A DNA stretch of 64,000 nt from Lachnospiraceae bacterium. GTDB taxonomy: Bacteria; Bacillota; Clostridia; Lachnospirales; Lachnospiraceae. The notes under the pieces are model-generated. The model had not been told where the DNA came from, did no database searches, and was given only the letters and a program-made list of their open reading frames with translations. The DNA is taken from assembly GCA_028693165.1 (NCBI GenBank), contig JAQUVX010000013.1, positions 1 to 64,000 on the forward strand, read 5' to 3'. Each line of letters opens with the position of its first letter. Position 1 is the stretch's first letter. Below, piece after piece: positions 33,106 through 42,984 of this stretch. A program made the position numbers and the translations under genes.

Positions 33106-34872
33106 CTATTCCGCCGCGGCGTCTTCCATCTTGCGGTACAGCGTCGCCAACCCGATACCGAGCAGCTTCGCCGCCCTCTTCTTTCCCTCCGTATCACTTC
33201 CGCAGACGCGCAGGGCCTTCCTGATCTCCGCCTGCTCCAGCTCCTTCAAGGACTGCACGGTTTCCGTCTGCACCTCCTGCTCCGGTAGCGCCTGCTCCTC
33301 GCTGCCCTTTGGCTCCAGGATATTGGCCGGCAGTGTTTTGGCATCCAGAAGGCCGTCCTCCTCCATCATATTGATCATGAACTCCACGGTATTTTCCAGC
33401 TCGCGGATATTGCCATACCAGGGGTATTCATAAAGCAGAGCCATGGCCTCCTCCGAAATCCGCAGGAGATTCTTGTCAAACAGCTTGGCATAGCGGTTCG
33501 CAAAATAGTAAACCAGATCCCTGATATCCTCCCGGCGCTCCCGCAGCGGTGCGATCTTGAGCGGAATGACATTCAGGCGATAATACAGATCCTCACGGAA
33601 CTTGTTGTTTGCCATCATCTCCTTCAGATTCTTGTTGGTCGCCGCGATGATCCGCACGTCAATCGGGATCAGCTGGTTTGAACCGATTCGGATGATCTTG
33701 CGCTCCTGGATGACCCGCAGAAGCTTTACCTGCAAATACAGCGGCATATCGCCGATCTCGTCCAGGAAAATGACGCCCTTATTCGCAAGCTCAAATTTTC
33801 CCATTCGCCCATTGGGGTCCGCCCCGGTAAAGGCGCCCTTGACGTAGCCGAACAGCTCCGATTCCAGCAGCGGCTCCGGGATCGCCCCGCAGTTGATCGC
33901 GATAAAGCGGTTTTCCCGCCGATCGCTGGCCTTCCAGATGGCCGAGGCCACCAGTTCCTTGCCCGTGCCGCTTTCCCCGGTAATCAGGACCGTGGAGGTG
34001 CTGCGGGCGATCTTCTTGATCTCCTCCTGCATCTGAAAGGTCTGCGGACTGCTCCCGATGATGTTGAAATTGCTCAGCGGATTGACCGTGCTGGTAATCT
34101 CATAGAAGCGCTGCTGCATGGCCCGGGTGCTCTCAAAGATCAGAACCCTGGAATACTGCTTCGGATCTTGATTCAGGTCATACAAATGTCCCATGACAAA
34201 ATATTCTTTTTCATTCAGCATGATCTTGTACTCATGCTGGCGGCTGATGGTGTCGCCCGTGGCCGTGACCACCGCCGGTTTTCCCTCCGGGTGCTCCACC
34301 GAAAGCTGCTTTCGCGCAGGTTCATTCGCCATCGTGATCACATCGTCACGTCCCAGAATCAGGATTCCCCGCTCCACATGATTCGTCACACAGTCCAGCG
34401 CGTCCAAAAGCGCCGCCCGCTGCTTTGCCTCGGTCAGCTCCCCGGCCTTCACCGCGATAAATTCCGCGATCTGTTCCAGCAGCTCCAAATACATCTTTTC
34501 ATTCGAAAGAATTCGCTCCCGCTGCTCCTCACTGCTTCCCACCAGACCAATCACGCCGATGATCTCTCCATCCAGCCGGATCGGCATGGAAATCTCGATC
34601 TTTTCATTACAGCTGTCTTTCTTGGGGCAGCTCTGGCAAAAGCGTTCCTTTCCCGGATTGTAGATGATGACTTCATTGCCGGTGCGAAGCAGGTAATTAT
34701 AGACGTAGCCTTCCTGTGTCATATCCTCATTCACATGCTGCGCAAAGATCCCCGTCCCTGCCACGCGGTAAAGGGTCTCATCCACAACCTCAACCTCGAT
34801 CTGTGCAATCTTGGACATGATATCTGCATATTTCATTACCGTTTCCTGTATCTCCAGAAGTATGCTCGGCAT
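33106..34872 (-). CDS. Sigma-54-dependent enhancer-binding activator
   Basis: A 588-residue sigma-54 activator. Residues 20-150 form a GAF-like sensor with Cys79, Cys82 and Cys88 (in CQSCPKKDSCNEK), a second PAS-like region spans about 165-255, and the AAA+ domain about 275-505. The AAA+ domain has Walker A GESGTGKE, the sigma-54 contact GYVKGAFTGA and DEIGD Walker B. The C-terminal helix-turn-helix ends in RAAKLLGIGLATLYRKM. It is upstream of and co-oriented with the dpaL operon, separated by its own terminator and three TGAGAA sites. It should activate that operon. Its signal is unknown; the cysteines could bind a cluster or zinc. Confidence 0.92.
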   Translation of the reverse strand: MPSILLEIQETVMKYADIMSKIAQIEVEVVDETLYRVAGTGIFAQHVNEDMTQEGYVYNYLLRTGNEVIIYNPGKERFCQSCPKKDSCNEKIEISMPIRLDGEIIGVIGLVGSSEEQRERILSNEKMYLELLEQIAEFIAVKAGELTEAKQRAALLDALDCVTNHVERGILILGRDDVITMANEPARKQLSVEHPEGKPAVVTATGDTISRQHEYKIMLNEKEYFVMGHLYDLNQDPKQYSRVLIFESTRAMQQRFYEITSTVNPLSNFNIIGSSPQTFQMQEEIKKIARSTSTVLITGESGTGKELVASAIWKASDRRENRFIAINCGAIPEPLLESELFGYVKGAFTGADPNGRMGKFELANKGVIFLDEIGDMPLYLQVKLLRVIQERKIIRIGSNQLIPIDVRIIAATNKNLKEMMANNKFREDLYYRLNVIPLKIAPLRERREDIRDLVYYFANRYAKLFDKNLLRISEEAMALLYEYPWYGNIRELENTVEFMINMMEEDGLLDAKTLPANILEPKGSEEQALPEQEVQTETVQSLKELEQAEIRKALRVCGSDTEGKKRAAKLLGIGLATLYRKMEDAAAE

Positions 34873-34956
34873 AGACAGCCATCCTTTCTCAACGTATCCC
34901 CATTCAGTCTTATCATTTGAAGTTTAACCCAAAAATCCATTTATGGCAATTACCTG

Positions 34957-35634
34957 TCACATCTTTTTTCCGCTCCGCCCAAACTTCTTCCGCTTAAAGA
35001 ACGGCAGCTTCGTCGCGGCTGCCTCCGCTTTGCCCTTTCCTTCTCTCTGGTAGGCCCGCAGCGTCTCGTCCAGCATCTTGAACCGTTCTTCCTCCTTCTC
35101 GTCATTGATTCGCATCATGTAATCCAGCTCCTGAATCATATGGTCGCTCACCTGACGGCTGATCTCCTCGCTCATCAGTTCCCGATTCTTGCTCATGGCC
35201 TGTCCGATCGCATTGCCGATGATATGGTTCATGAGCTTCTGAAACTGCTCCATCTTCTCCGGTTTAATCACGGCGACATCCGCATGATCCGCCTGCACGA
35301 TTTTCAGTTTTGTCTCCCCTTCCATCTCGTTTCCCGCACCCTCTTCTTTTAATAGATTGACTGCTGTTTGCTCCAGAACTTCATCGGGGTCCGCCGTCTC
35401 ATCCCCCTCGATCATTTTCTTAAGTACATGCTCGATCGCCTTCAACTGATAACCCTTGTCCTTCAGCTCCCGGATCTTCTGAAACAGACGAATATGTAAT
35501 TCCGTATAGTAACGATGCCCTTTTGCGTTGCGTGGTATCTCCAGCCTAAGCTCGTCCTCCCAGTACCGGAGCACATGGGACTCCACCCCCACCAGTTTTC
35601 CTGCTTCCGATATGGTATAATGTGTTTCTTCCAT
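34957..35634 (-). CDS. MerR-family DNA-binding protein with long helical tail
   Basis: A 225-residue protein. Residues 4-70 are a MerR winged helix (YTISEAGKLVGVESHVLRYW, then RYYTELHIRLFQKIRELKDKGYQL). Residues 100-220 are charged and largely helical, with a basic end rich in K and R (about 205-225), unlike small metal-sensing MerR proteins. The start has AAGGAGAGAAAAC. It stands alone with an inverted repeat at 35671-35697 in its leader. The function could be a nucleoid-associated or developmental regulator; no ligand domain is recognised. Confidence 0.75.
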   Translation of the reverse strand: MEETHYTISEAGKLVGVESHVLRYWEDELRLEIPRNAKGHRYYTELHIRLFQKIRELKDKGYQLKAIEHVLKKMIEGDETADPDEVLEQTAVNLLKEEGAGNEMEGETKLKIVQADHADVAVIKPEKMEQFQKLMNHIIGNAIGQAMSKNRELMSEEISRQVSDHMIQELDYMMRINDEKEEERFKMLDETLRAYQREGKGKAEAAATKLPFFKRKKFGRSGKKM

Positions 35635-35670
35635 GTTTTCTCTCCTTATGCTCGTCAGTCTCTCTTACGT

Positions 35671-35697
35671 GTAACTGCTTTGTACCTTCACAGTTAC
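35671..35697. promoter_or_regulatory. Inverted repeat before the MerR-type gene
   Basis: GTAACTG and CAGTTAC are perfect inverse arms 13 bases apart, 37 bp before the gene. It may be an operator for autoregulation. Confidence 0.35.
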
Positions 35698-35755
35698 TCT
35701 TACGCTTACTTATATCATATGAATGGGGATTCATAATTATGCTTAACCAATAAAA

Positions 35756-35798
35756 ATGGAGCCAAAAAAGCAGTGAAATCTTCGCTCTTTGGCTCCAT
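35756..35798 (-). terminator. Terminator of the gdpP-rplI-dnaB operon
   Basis: ATGGAGCCAAA and its perfect inverse TTTGGCTCCAT are 21 bases apart; the minus strand continues with TTTTTATTGG. Confidence 0.75.
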
Positions 35799-35827
35799 AC
35801 TTTGCATCCTGTTCTGTTTTTCCAAAT

Positions 35828-37165
35828 CTATTTTGCCAGATTCACAAACTTTGTGAACTCCGGCTGCCACAGCAGGTTAACCGTACCGATCGGGCCGTTT
35901 CGCTGTTTGGCAATGATGACTTCTGCAATGTTTGGCATGTCCGTATCCTTGTTGTAATAATCATCACGATACAAAAACATAACCACATCCGCATCCTGCT
36001 CGATGGCTCCAGACTCACGCAGATCCGAAAGCATCGGGCGGTGGTCCGTTCTGGTCTCACAGGCACGGCTTAACTGGGACAGCGTCACAACCGGCGCGTT
36101 CATCTCACGGGCCAGCGCCTTTAAGGAACGGGAAATCTCCGAGATCTCCTGCTGACGGTTGTCGCCGTTTTTGCCGTTGCCCGACATAAGCTGCAAGTAA
36201 TCGATGATAATCATACTCAGGCCGTATTCCAGCTTCATCTTTCTGCACTTGGAACGCAGCTCCGTGATGGAGATACCCGGCGTATCGTCGATGATCAGCT
36301 TGGAATTGCCGATCGTACCGATGCCCTCCACGACTGCATCCCAGTCCGAATCCGTCAGATTACCCGTGCGGAGCTTCTGGGAATCGACATTCGATTCCAT
36401 GGCAAGCATACGGTTGACCAACTGCTCCTTCGACATCTCCAGGCTGAATATCATGCAGGGCAGTCCTTTTCGCACCGCCACGTGATCCACCAGATTTAGT
36501 ACAAACGCCGTCTTACCCATGGAAGGACGCGCCGCAATCAGCACGAAATCCGACGGCTGCATCCCGGAGGTCTTGTAATCCAGATCGATAAATCCGGTCG
36601 GGATACCCGTCACCGTCCCCTGCGTCTTGGAGGCCACCTCGATCTTTTCAAGTACATTTAATGCCACCTGCCGAATCGGTACGAACTCACCTGAATTCCG
36701 GCTCTGAAGCAGATCGAAGATGGATTTCTCCGTGTCTGCCAGAATCTGTTCCAGCGGCTCCTTGCCTACATAGCAGGTGTTGGCGATCTCTTCGTTTACC
36801 TTGATCAGTCTTCTGAGGACTGCCTTCTCACGCACGATGTTCGCATAGGATTTCACATTCGCAGAGGTTGGCACGGTCGTCATGATGTCCCGGACGAAAT
36901 CCAGGCTGCTGACCTCCGGCGGCACATCCTTCTCCTTCAGACGATTCTGAAGAGTGATCAGATCCACCGGCTTGCCTTCATTGAACAGCTCCACCATGGC
37001 CTCATACATCACGCCATACTGCTGCTGGTAGAAATCCGATGCCGTAACAATCTCCGATGCAGAGATAATCGCTTCCTTGTCCATCAGCATGGAACCAATG
37101 ACCGACTGCTCTGCTTCCGGACTGTGAGGAAGCACACGCTTCATCAGGGCTTCATCCATATCCAT
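35828..37165 (-). CDS. dnaB: Replicative DNA helicase DnaB
   Basis: A 445-residue hexameric replicative helicase. The N-terminal primase-binding domain spans about 10-110 (MLPHSPEAEQSVIGSMLMDKE). The RecA-like domain has Walker A ARPSMGKTAFVLN near residue 205, Walker B MIIIDYLQLM near 310 and the FLYRDDYY motif near the end. There is no sign of an intein. The start follows AGGAGATA. It is third in the operon gdpP-rplI-dnaB, an arrangement common in Firmicutes. Confidence 0.96.
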   Translation of the reverse strand: MDMDEALMKRVLPHSPEAEQSVIGSMLMDKEAIISASEIVTASDFYQQQYGVMYEAMVELFNEGKPVDLITLQNRLKEKDVPPEVSSLDFVRDIMTTVPTSANVKSYANIVREKAVLRRLIKVNEEIANTCYVGKEPLEQILADTEKSIFDLLQSRNSGEFVPIRQVALNVLEKIEVASKTQGTVTGIPTGFIDLDYKTSGMQPSDFVLIAARPSMGKTAFVLNLVDHVAVRKGLPCMIFSLEMSKEQLVNRMLAMESNVDSQKLRTGNLTDSDWDAVVEGIGTIGNSKLIIDDTPGISITELRSKCRKMKLEYGLSMIIIDYLQLMSGNGKNGDNRQQEISEISRSLKALAREMNAPVVTLSQLSRACETRTDHRPMLSDLRESGAIEQDADVVMFLYRDDYYNKDTDMPNIAEVIIAKQRNGPIGTVNLLWQPEFTKFVNLAK

Positions 37166-37180
37166 TATCTCCTGTCATGC

Positions 37181-37627
37181 TTACGCTTCGGTTACCTTCA
37201 CTGCCAGCTTCGCAGTTACTTCTTTGTGTAATTTGATCGGAACCTCATGTGTGCCGAAGGTTCGGATCGGCTCCGGAAGCACCATCTTCTTCTTGTCGAT
37301 CTCCAGTCCCACCTGCTCGGCTGCTGCCGCCGCGATCTCCTTGCTGGAAACAGAACCGAACGCCTTGCCGCCCTCGCCGGCCTTCATCTTCAAGGTCACC
37401 GACATCGCTCCGATTCGCTCTGCCAGTGCCTTCGCCTCTGCCAGCTGCTCTGCTGCAAGCTTGTCAGCATTTGCCTTCTGGAGCTTTAAGTCATTTAAAT
37501 TCTTGGAGGTTGCCTCCACGCCCAGCTTCTTTGGCAGAATGAAATTCCGCGCATAGCCGTCATTTACCTTTACAATCTGGCCCTTCTTTCCAAGTGCCTT
37601 TACGTCTTCTAATAATACGATTTCCAT
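37181..37627 (-). CDS. rplI: Ribosomal protein bL9
   Basis: A 148-residue large-subunit ribosomal protein. The N-terminal [21 protein letters not shown] is the rRNA-binding domain signature, followed by the long connecting helix (45-80) and a C-terminal domain. The ATG overlaps the gdpP stop by one base (TAATG) and 15 bases separate it from dnaB. Its length and order are normal. Confidence 0.97.
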   Translation of the reverse strand: MEIVLLEDVKALGKKGQIVKVNDGYARNFILPKKLGVEATSKNLNDLKLQKANADKLAAEQLAEAKALAERIGAMSVTLKMKAGEGGKAFGSVSSKEIAAAAAEQVGLEIDKKKMVLPEPIRTFGTHEVPIKLHKEVTAKLAVKVTEA

Positions 37628-39669
37628 TATGATATATCTCCCTTCTCTAACATCTCATTGATGACTTCCTTGACGCGCTGTTTTGCCTCATCGATGGTCA
37701 CATGCTCAAGCTGAGCGCCGGCAATCGTTCTGTGGCCGCCGCCGCCAAGCTGTTCCATCATCACCTGTACATTGACTTCGTCAATGGAACGCGCGCTGAT
37801 ATAGATCACGTCATGGTACTGCGTCAGCACTACCGACGCTTTAATTCCACGAATCTCAAGCAGTTCGTTGGCTGCCTGGGCACCCACGATCGTTGGGCTT
37901 TGCAGACCCTCCGACGGGCAGATCCCGATGGAGAATGCCGAGCGGTAAACCTCAGCCGAGGTGATCGCCGCCGCCTTCGCCTTATAATCCACCATATCAT
38001 CCCGGAACAGCTTGCGCACACGGGTCACGTCCGCACCATTGCGCCGCAAAAATGCCGCCGCCTCGAAGGTACGCACACCGGTCTGATTGGTAAAATTCTG
38101 TGTATCGATCACGATTCCGGCATACATGGCATCCGCCTCTGCCGATTTGATCTTGATCCCGTCTGCAATGTACTGCAAGACCTCCGCAACCATCTCACAG
38201 GCCGAGGAAGCATACGGCTCCACGTAGGAGAGTACCGCGTTGCTGATGATCTCGCTGCTCTGACGATGATGATCCAGCACGACGATCGTCTTGACCATGC
38301 GCAGAAGCTCCGGTGCATCGGTGATGCTCGGACGGTTCACGTCCACCACCACCAGCATGGTGTTGGTATCCACCAGCTCCGCCGCCTGCGATCCGGTCAA
38401 AAACAGATCCTCCGGATATTCCGGATTGTCCAGGAACCGATCCATCATCGGCTGCACCGATGTGGTCACTTCATTGATAATAATATGTGATTTCTTGTTC
38501 AGCGCTGTCGCGATCCGGTAAATCCCGATGGACGCACCAAACGAATCGATGTCACTTAACTTATGTCCCATGATCAGCAGCCGGTCCTTGGTCTCCATCA
38601 GCTCACGCAGTGCATGCGCTTTCACGCGCGCCTTTACGCGGGTCGCCTTCTCAAGCTGCTGTGACTTTCCGCCGTAATACTGGATCTTGCTGCCATCCTT
38701 CACGACAGCCTGGTCGCCTCCGCGGCCAAGCGCCATATCGATGGCAATCCGTGCATAGTCATAATTCTGGCTGTAGCCGTCGCCGTTCATACCGATACCG
38801 ATACTTAAGGTCACGGACATCTCATTTCCGATATTCACGGTCTTGACATCCTCCAGGATCGAGAACCGCTCTTCCTGAAGCTGCTCCATGTACTTCTGCT
38901 TGATGATAAAGAAATATTTATCCTTCTCCATCTTCTTCGCAACACCCTCGATGGAACCAATATACTTATTTACCTTGCGATCGATCAGCGCAGTCAGCAG
39001 GGAGCGGCGCACCTCCTCCACACTCTCAAGCGCTTCCTCATAGTTGTCCAGATAAATCAGGCCGGTCACCATCTTCTCATCCGTGATCTCCTGACGATAG
39101 CGAAGAATGTCCGTCTCATCAAACAGATACACTGCCAGCATCTTCTGTCTGCTGACGATGGCCTCCCGCTCCTCCTGCTCCGTGCTGCTCACATACATCG
39201 GCTGCAAATCCAGGCGGAACTTATGCTCACCAAAGGACGTGTGCACCATGACCGGATCATCATCCGTAGCCAGATCTGTCTTCGTTACCTCCGGGAATAA
39301 GGCAAGCAGATTCTTCTTCGCACCCTTCTCCAGCTTCATAACCTCTTCGAATGCGTGGTTTGTCCAAAGCAGGCGCCCCTCTTCATCCGCCAGCGCATAC
39401 GGCAGCGACATACCGGTCAGCAGCTGTTTCTGAACCCAGGCATATTCAGAAGAAAACTCTACCAGACCGCCGAGAATCCGCTTGCGGCTGTAGAAGTAAA
39501 TCCAGGCTGCGATCGCAATATAACACAGCGTAAACGGCAGCATGGCAAACGCCGCAATCCTGTCCGCGAACACCATCACTACGTTGGCACATACCAGGAA
39601 TAAAGAAAGCAGCAGCGGCCACAGCAGATACGTTTCCAGTTGCCCCTTTACTTTCATATTTTCTTTCAT
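37627..39669 (-). CDS. gdpP: Cyclic-di-AMP phosphodiesterase GdpP
   Basis: A 680-residue membrane phosphodiesterase that breaks down the second messenger c-di-AMP. Two N-terminal helices (about 15-55) are followed by a PAS region (80-150), a degenerate GGDEF domain (180-310, no intact GGDEF) and the DHH/DHHA1 catalytic part (from 350). [21 protein letters not shown] and [10 protein letters not shown] supply the metal-binding residues; [12 protein letters not shown] is the DHHA1 motif. The start follows AAGGAGAATAACT. c-di-AMP also controls potassium uptake, so a kdp locus in the same window is of interest. Confidence 0.94.
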   Translation of the reverse strand: MKENMKVKGQLETYLLWPLLLSLFLVCANVVMVFADRIAAFAMLPFTLCYIAIAAWIYFYSRKRILGGLVEFSSEYAWVQKQLLTGMSLPYALADEEGRLLWTNHAFEEVMKLEKGAKKNLLALFPEVTKTDLATDDDPVMVHTSFGEHKFRLDLQPMYVSSTEQEEREAIVSRQKMLAVYLFDETDILRYRQEITDEKMVTGLIYLDNYEEALESVEEVRRSLLTALIDRKVNKYIGSIEGVAKKMEKDKYFFIIKQKYMEQLQEERFSILEDVKTVNIGNEMSVTLSIGIGMNGDGYSQNYDYARIAIDMALGRGGDQAVVKDGSKIQYYGGKSQQLEKATRVKARVKAHALRELMETKDRLLIMGHKLSDIDSFGASIGIYRIATALNKKSHIIINEVTTSVQPMMDRFLDNPEYPEDLFLTGSQAAELVDTNTMLVVVDVNRPSITDAPELLRMVKTIVVLDHHRQSSEIISNAVLSYVEPYASSACEMVAEVLQYIADGIKIKSAEADAMYAGIVIDTQNFTNQTGVRTFEAAAFLRRNGADVTRVRKLFRDDMVDYKAKAAAITSAEVYRSAFSIGICPSEGLQSPTIVGAQAANELLEIRGIKASVVLTQYHDVIYISARSIDEVNVQVMMEQLGGGGHRTIAGAQLEHVTIDEAKQRVKEVINEMLEKGDIS

Positions 39670-39744
39670 AGTTATTCTCCTTATTAAGGTGCGCCCTATG
39701 CGCGCCTACACTTCTAGTATACCATATAGCCTGACAGGTTTCCA

Positions 39745-39773
39745 TTGTTTTTTTGCCCCGGATATTATAGAAT
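39745..39773 (+). promoter_or_regulatory. Predicted promoter of the DUF4317 gene
   Basis: TTGTTT (39745-39750) and TAGAAT (39768-39773) are 17 bp apart, 37 bp before the start codon. Confidence 0.45.
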
Positions 39774-39810
39774 AGAAGTCCAGGCTTATGTACAGGAGGA
39801 AAACAAACCT

Positions 39811-40959
39811 ATGATTAAAAAAGAGATTTCCGAGATCAAGCGGCAGTTCACACCGTCCAACTGTTCGATCTCCCGCATCTGCGGATGTTATGTGGACGGT
39901 GAAAAGAATAAGAAAACCGAATTTAAAGAGGCATTTCTTTCTCTTCCCGAGGACGACATGTTTAAATATTTTGAAATACTGAGAAAAAATCTTTCCGGCA
40001 CCTTAGGGAAAAATCTGCTGAATCTGGAGTTCCCGCTCGATTCCGAGATGGAAGGCGGACCTCACGAATTCCTGATGAAGCTGCGCAACAGCAAGCTGCA
40101 GGATGATGACATTCTGGACGCATTCTACGACCGGATTATCGAAACCTATGACTTCGTGGGCAACTACCTGATCCTGCTGATCCACGATGCCTACGACATT
40201 CCGGGCAAGACCTCCGACGGCATCAGCATGGAGGACGCTTCCGACGAGGTGTACAGCTACATCATGTGCTCCATCTGTCCGGTCGATTTGTCCAAGCCGG
40301 GGCTCAGCTACAACGAGCTGCAAAACACCTTCCAGAACCGCATCCGCGACTGGGTCGTGTCCATGCCGGAGCTGGGCTTTCTGTTCCCTGCCTTCAACGA
40401 GCGCTCCACCGATCTGCACAGCACCCTCTACTATTCCAAGGATGCCAATGATCTGCACGATTCGTTCATCGAACAGATGCTGGGCTGCCCGCTTCCGCTT
40501 CCCGCCGAATACCAGAAGGAATCCTTCCAGTCCATCATCGAGGAAACCCTGGGCGAAGCCTGCAATTATGAGACCGTGAAGACCATCCATGAGAATCTCA
40601 GTGAGATGATCGAGGAGCACAAGGATGCCCCGGAACCTCTGGTTCTTGACAAGTATCAGGTGAAATCTTTGCTGGAAAACAGCGGAATCGAAGCAGATCA
40701 GCTTCAGGATTTTGATAAGAACTTCGACGAGACTGCCGGCGAACGCGCCTCGATCTTCGTCAATAACATCGTAAACACCCGGGTCTTCGAGGTGAAGACA
40801 CCGGATGTCATCGTAAAAATCAACCCGGATCGTACCGATCTGGTCGAGACCCGTGAGATCGACGGCCGTCAGTGCCTGGTCATCGCCATCGACGGCGGGA
40901 TCGAGGTCAATGGGATCGTCGTTCACGGAAGTAATACGGAACCTGAACCAGAAGCATAA
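39811..40959 (+). CDS. DUF4317 family protein
   Basis: A 382-residue soluble protein that matches the uncharacterised DUF4317 family, widespread in Clostridia. Starting MIKKEISEIKRQFTPSNCSI, it has a conserved ICGCYVDGEKN stretch near residue 26, with no signal peptide or membrane helix. No catalytic motif is recognised. The start at 39811 follows AGGAGGAAAACAAACCT. It is divergent from gdpP. Its last 53 bases overlap the 3' end of the MATE gene on the other strand. The function is unknown. Confidence 0.82.
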   Translation: MIKKEISEIKRQFTPSNCSISRICGCYVDGEKNKKTEFKEAFLSLPEDDMFKYFEILRKNLSGTLGKNLLNLEFPLDSEMEGGPHEFLMKLRNSKLQDDDILDAFYDRIIETYDFVGNYLILLIHDAYDIPGKTSDGISMEDASDEVYSYIMCSICPVDLSKPGLSYNELQNTFQNRIRDWVVSMPELGFLFPAFNERSTDLHSTLYYSKDANDLHDSFIEQMLGCPLPLPAEYQKESFQSIIEETLGEACNYETVKTIHENLSEMIEEHKDAPEPLVLDKYQVKSLLENSGIEADQLQDFDKNFDETAGERASIFVNNIVNTRVFEVKTPDVIVKINPDRTDLVETREIDGRQCLVIAIDGGIEVNGIVVHGSNTEPEPEA

Positions 40960-42235
40960 CGCTCCACCCGATCGCGCAGGCAAACGCCACACCATAGATT
41001 CCCATCCGCGGCGTGAGGACCCAGGTGAAAATGACCCGCAGACTGGTCTGGATGAACGTCCCCAGCAGCGTCATTTTCATCATCCCCATGCCCCGGTAGA
41101 ATCCCTGCACGCCGTTAGTCATGGCCGGGAACAGATAGAAGAATGCCATCGTTCCCAGATACTGACTTCCGATCGTCACGATCGCCGCCGCACTCTCCCC
41201 CGTCACAAACAGCCCTACAATGGGCCTTCTGAACACCAGGACAAATCCGCAGATACAAATCCAATATAAAAATTCCAGCCTGATTCCCTTCCGAAATCCC
41301 TCATGCATCCGCTCCGTCTTCTTTGCACCGCGGTTCTGTGCCACAAAGGTGGTGATTCCGTGAGAGATACTCTGCCCCGGTGTAAATGCGAAATCGTCCA
41401 TCCGGGTCACTGCGTTGAATGCCGCGATCGTATCTACGCCAAGCGTATTGATCGAGCCCTGGATCAGCAGCTTGCCGACCGGCTGACAGGACTGCTGCAA
41501 CGCGGTAACCGTGCCGTATTGCAGCGTCATTTTCAGGAGCGGGCCATCGATCCGAAACTCCTCCCGCTTCAACTGCAATGCCGGGATCTTGTGATAGACA
41601 TACCAGATCGAAAGTCCCGCCGAAACCGCCTCCGCCACCACCGTCGTCACCGCAGAACACACGATGCCAAATCCCAGTATACCAATAAAAATCAGATCCA
41701 GCACACCGTTTAACACCGAAGAAAACATCAGAAATTTCAGCGGTGTCTTCGAATCTCCGACACTTTTCAGCGCCGAGGCCAGTGCGTTATAAAAGTAGGT
41801 AAAGGGCGCTCCGATGAAAATGATGCGCAGGTAGACCGTCGTCATCCCCATCAGCTCCTCCGGCACATTCAGCGCCCGCAGAAGTCCCGGGGTTCCTGCA
41901 ATCCCAAGCGCAATCACCACCAACGAAAAATACAGACCGAACAGTACCGCGGTCGCCATCTCCCGCTTCAATTTCTCGTACTGCTTCGCCCCGAAGAATT
42001 CGCTCATCAAGACTCCGGCACCCATACAGATGCCGGAGATCCCAAGAATGACAATATTCATAACCGGACTGGCCATGCCTTCCGCCGCCAGCGCCTCTTT
42101 GCCGATGAACCGGCCTGCGATGATCGAATCCACCGCATTGTAAGTCAACTGGAAGAGATTCCCCAGCACCAGCGGCACCGAATACCGGATCAGGTGCCGG
42201 GTAATCTTCCCTTCTGTCATATCTACTGCTGCCAT
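40907..42235 (-). CDS. MATE-family multidrug/toxin exporter
   Basis: A 442-residue transporter with about 12 membrane helices, of the MATE family that exports drugs or metabolites by sodium or proton exchange. The two halves show the pattern (IRYSVPLVLGNLFQLTYNAVDS and later QQSCQPVGKLLIQ). It is third in a row of minus-strand genes, 3 bases after a secreted protein gene. Its end runs 53 bases into the end of the DUF4317 gene, with no terminator seen. Substrate unknown. Confidence 0.9.
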   Translation of the reverse strand: MAAVDMTEGKITRHLIRYSVPLVLGNLFQLTYNAVDSIIAGRFIGKEALAAEGMASPVMNIVILGISGICMGAGVLMSEFFGAKQYEKLKREMATAVLFGLYFSLVVIALGIAGTPGLLRALNVPEELMGMTTVYLRIIFIGAPFTYFYNALASALKSVGDSKTPLKFLMFSSVLNGVLDLIFIGILGFGIVCSAVTTVVAEAVSAGLSIWYVYHKIPALQLKREEFRIDGPLLKMTLQYGTVTALQQSCQPVGKLLIQGSINTLGVDTIAAFNAVTRMDDFAFTPGQSISHGITTFVAQNRGAKKTERMHEGFRKGIRLEFLYWICICGFVLVFRRPIVGLFVTGESAAAIVTIGSQYLGTMAFFYLFPAMTNGVQGFYRGMGMMKMTLLGTFIQTSLRVIFTWVLTPRMGIYGVAFACAIGWSVMLLVQVPYYFRERRSH

Positions 42236-42238
42236 AAT

Positions 42239-42973
42239 TTATCTTTCCTGTACCCCGTAGCTCGGTCCCGGACTTGCATTGAAATAATGATCGCGGCCGT
42301 CGATATTCTGTTCCCCGACTGCCATCACACCATTGCTGTAGAAATAGTAATTCAGTGAATTATCCAGGCACATCCAACCGGTAAACATATAGCCATTGTT
42401 GTCAAAGTAATAGGTGTTGCCGTCAATCGTGCGGAAGCAGTTTGTCACGAACTGACCATTGTTATCCTTCCACAGCCAGAAAAATCCGTCACTGCTGTTC
42501 ACCCAGCCGTACCTGGTCGAACCCGGAGAATAAGGGTTTGCACTCGGTCCCTGCGACTGATTGTGTGACGCGTTTTGGTAGGTTTCCGGATTGTATCCCG
42601 ATACATGATGTCCTGCGGAATAGCCTGACCACTCACTTACCAGATTTTCCCCGGAGATCGCTCTCACGCGGAACGTATATTCCCCCGACTGCTGCATGAT
42701 CGTCTTGTAGCTGATATGGGTGTTGGATGTCGTGTCTCTGGATGCGAAGGCGCCATTGCGCAGAATCTCAATCTCGTACTTCACCGCATTGGCTGATGAA
42801 TTCCAGTGCGCTACATGTCCATCCCAATATGGATTTTGGGGCTGTGACGGATACATCGAATCTCCATACCAGGTGCCGTCCGTCTCTGTCGGCATTGCCT
42901 GCGCAGTAAACACACTTCCGATAGAAAGCACTGCCACCAGTGCTGCTGCGATTGCTTTGCTTCTTGTTTTCAT
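42239..42973 (-). CDS. Secreted protein with fibronectin-like and cell-wall-binding repeat regions
   Basis: A 244-residue exported protein. A signal peptide (about 1-26, ending TAQA) is followed by a fibronectin-III-like region (HWNSSANAVKYEIEILRNG) and a C-terminal series of aromatic repeats (GWVNSSDGFFWLWKDNNGQF, TYYFDNNGYMFTGWM, NYYFYSNGVMAVGE). These aromatic repeats are of the choline/cell-wall-binding type. The ATG at 42973 is preferred; a GTG at 42988 overlaps the upstream stop. It likely attaches to the cell wall. It is between another secreted protein gene and the MATE gene. Confidence 0.75.
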   Translation of the reverse strand: MKTRSKAIAAALVAVLSIGSVFTAQAMPTETDGTWYGDSMYPSQPQNPYWDGHVAHWNSSANAVKYEIEILRNGAFASRDTTSNTHISYKTIMQQSGEYTFRVRAISGENLVSEWSGYSAGHHVSGYNPETYQNASHNQSQGPSANPYSPGSTRYGWVNSSDGFFWLWKDNNGQFVTNCFRTIDGNTYYFDNNGYMFTGWMCLDNSLNYYFYSNGVMAVGEQNIDGRDHYFNASPGPSYGVQER

Positions 42974-42984
42974 TTGTCCTGTCC

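Noticed and set aside
37702-38490. Plus-strand open frame opposite gdpP
   Set aside because: Lacks ribosome site and known domain; gdpP and its motifs are on the other strand.
40003-40995. Minus-strand open frame opposite the DUF4317 gene
   Set aside because: It overlaps nearly the whole of a supported gene and the MATE tail, and has no recognisable domain.
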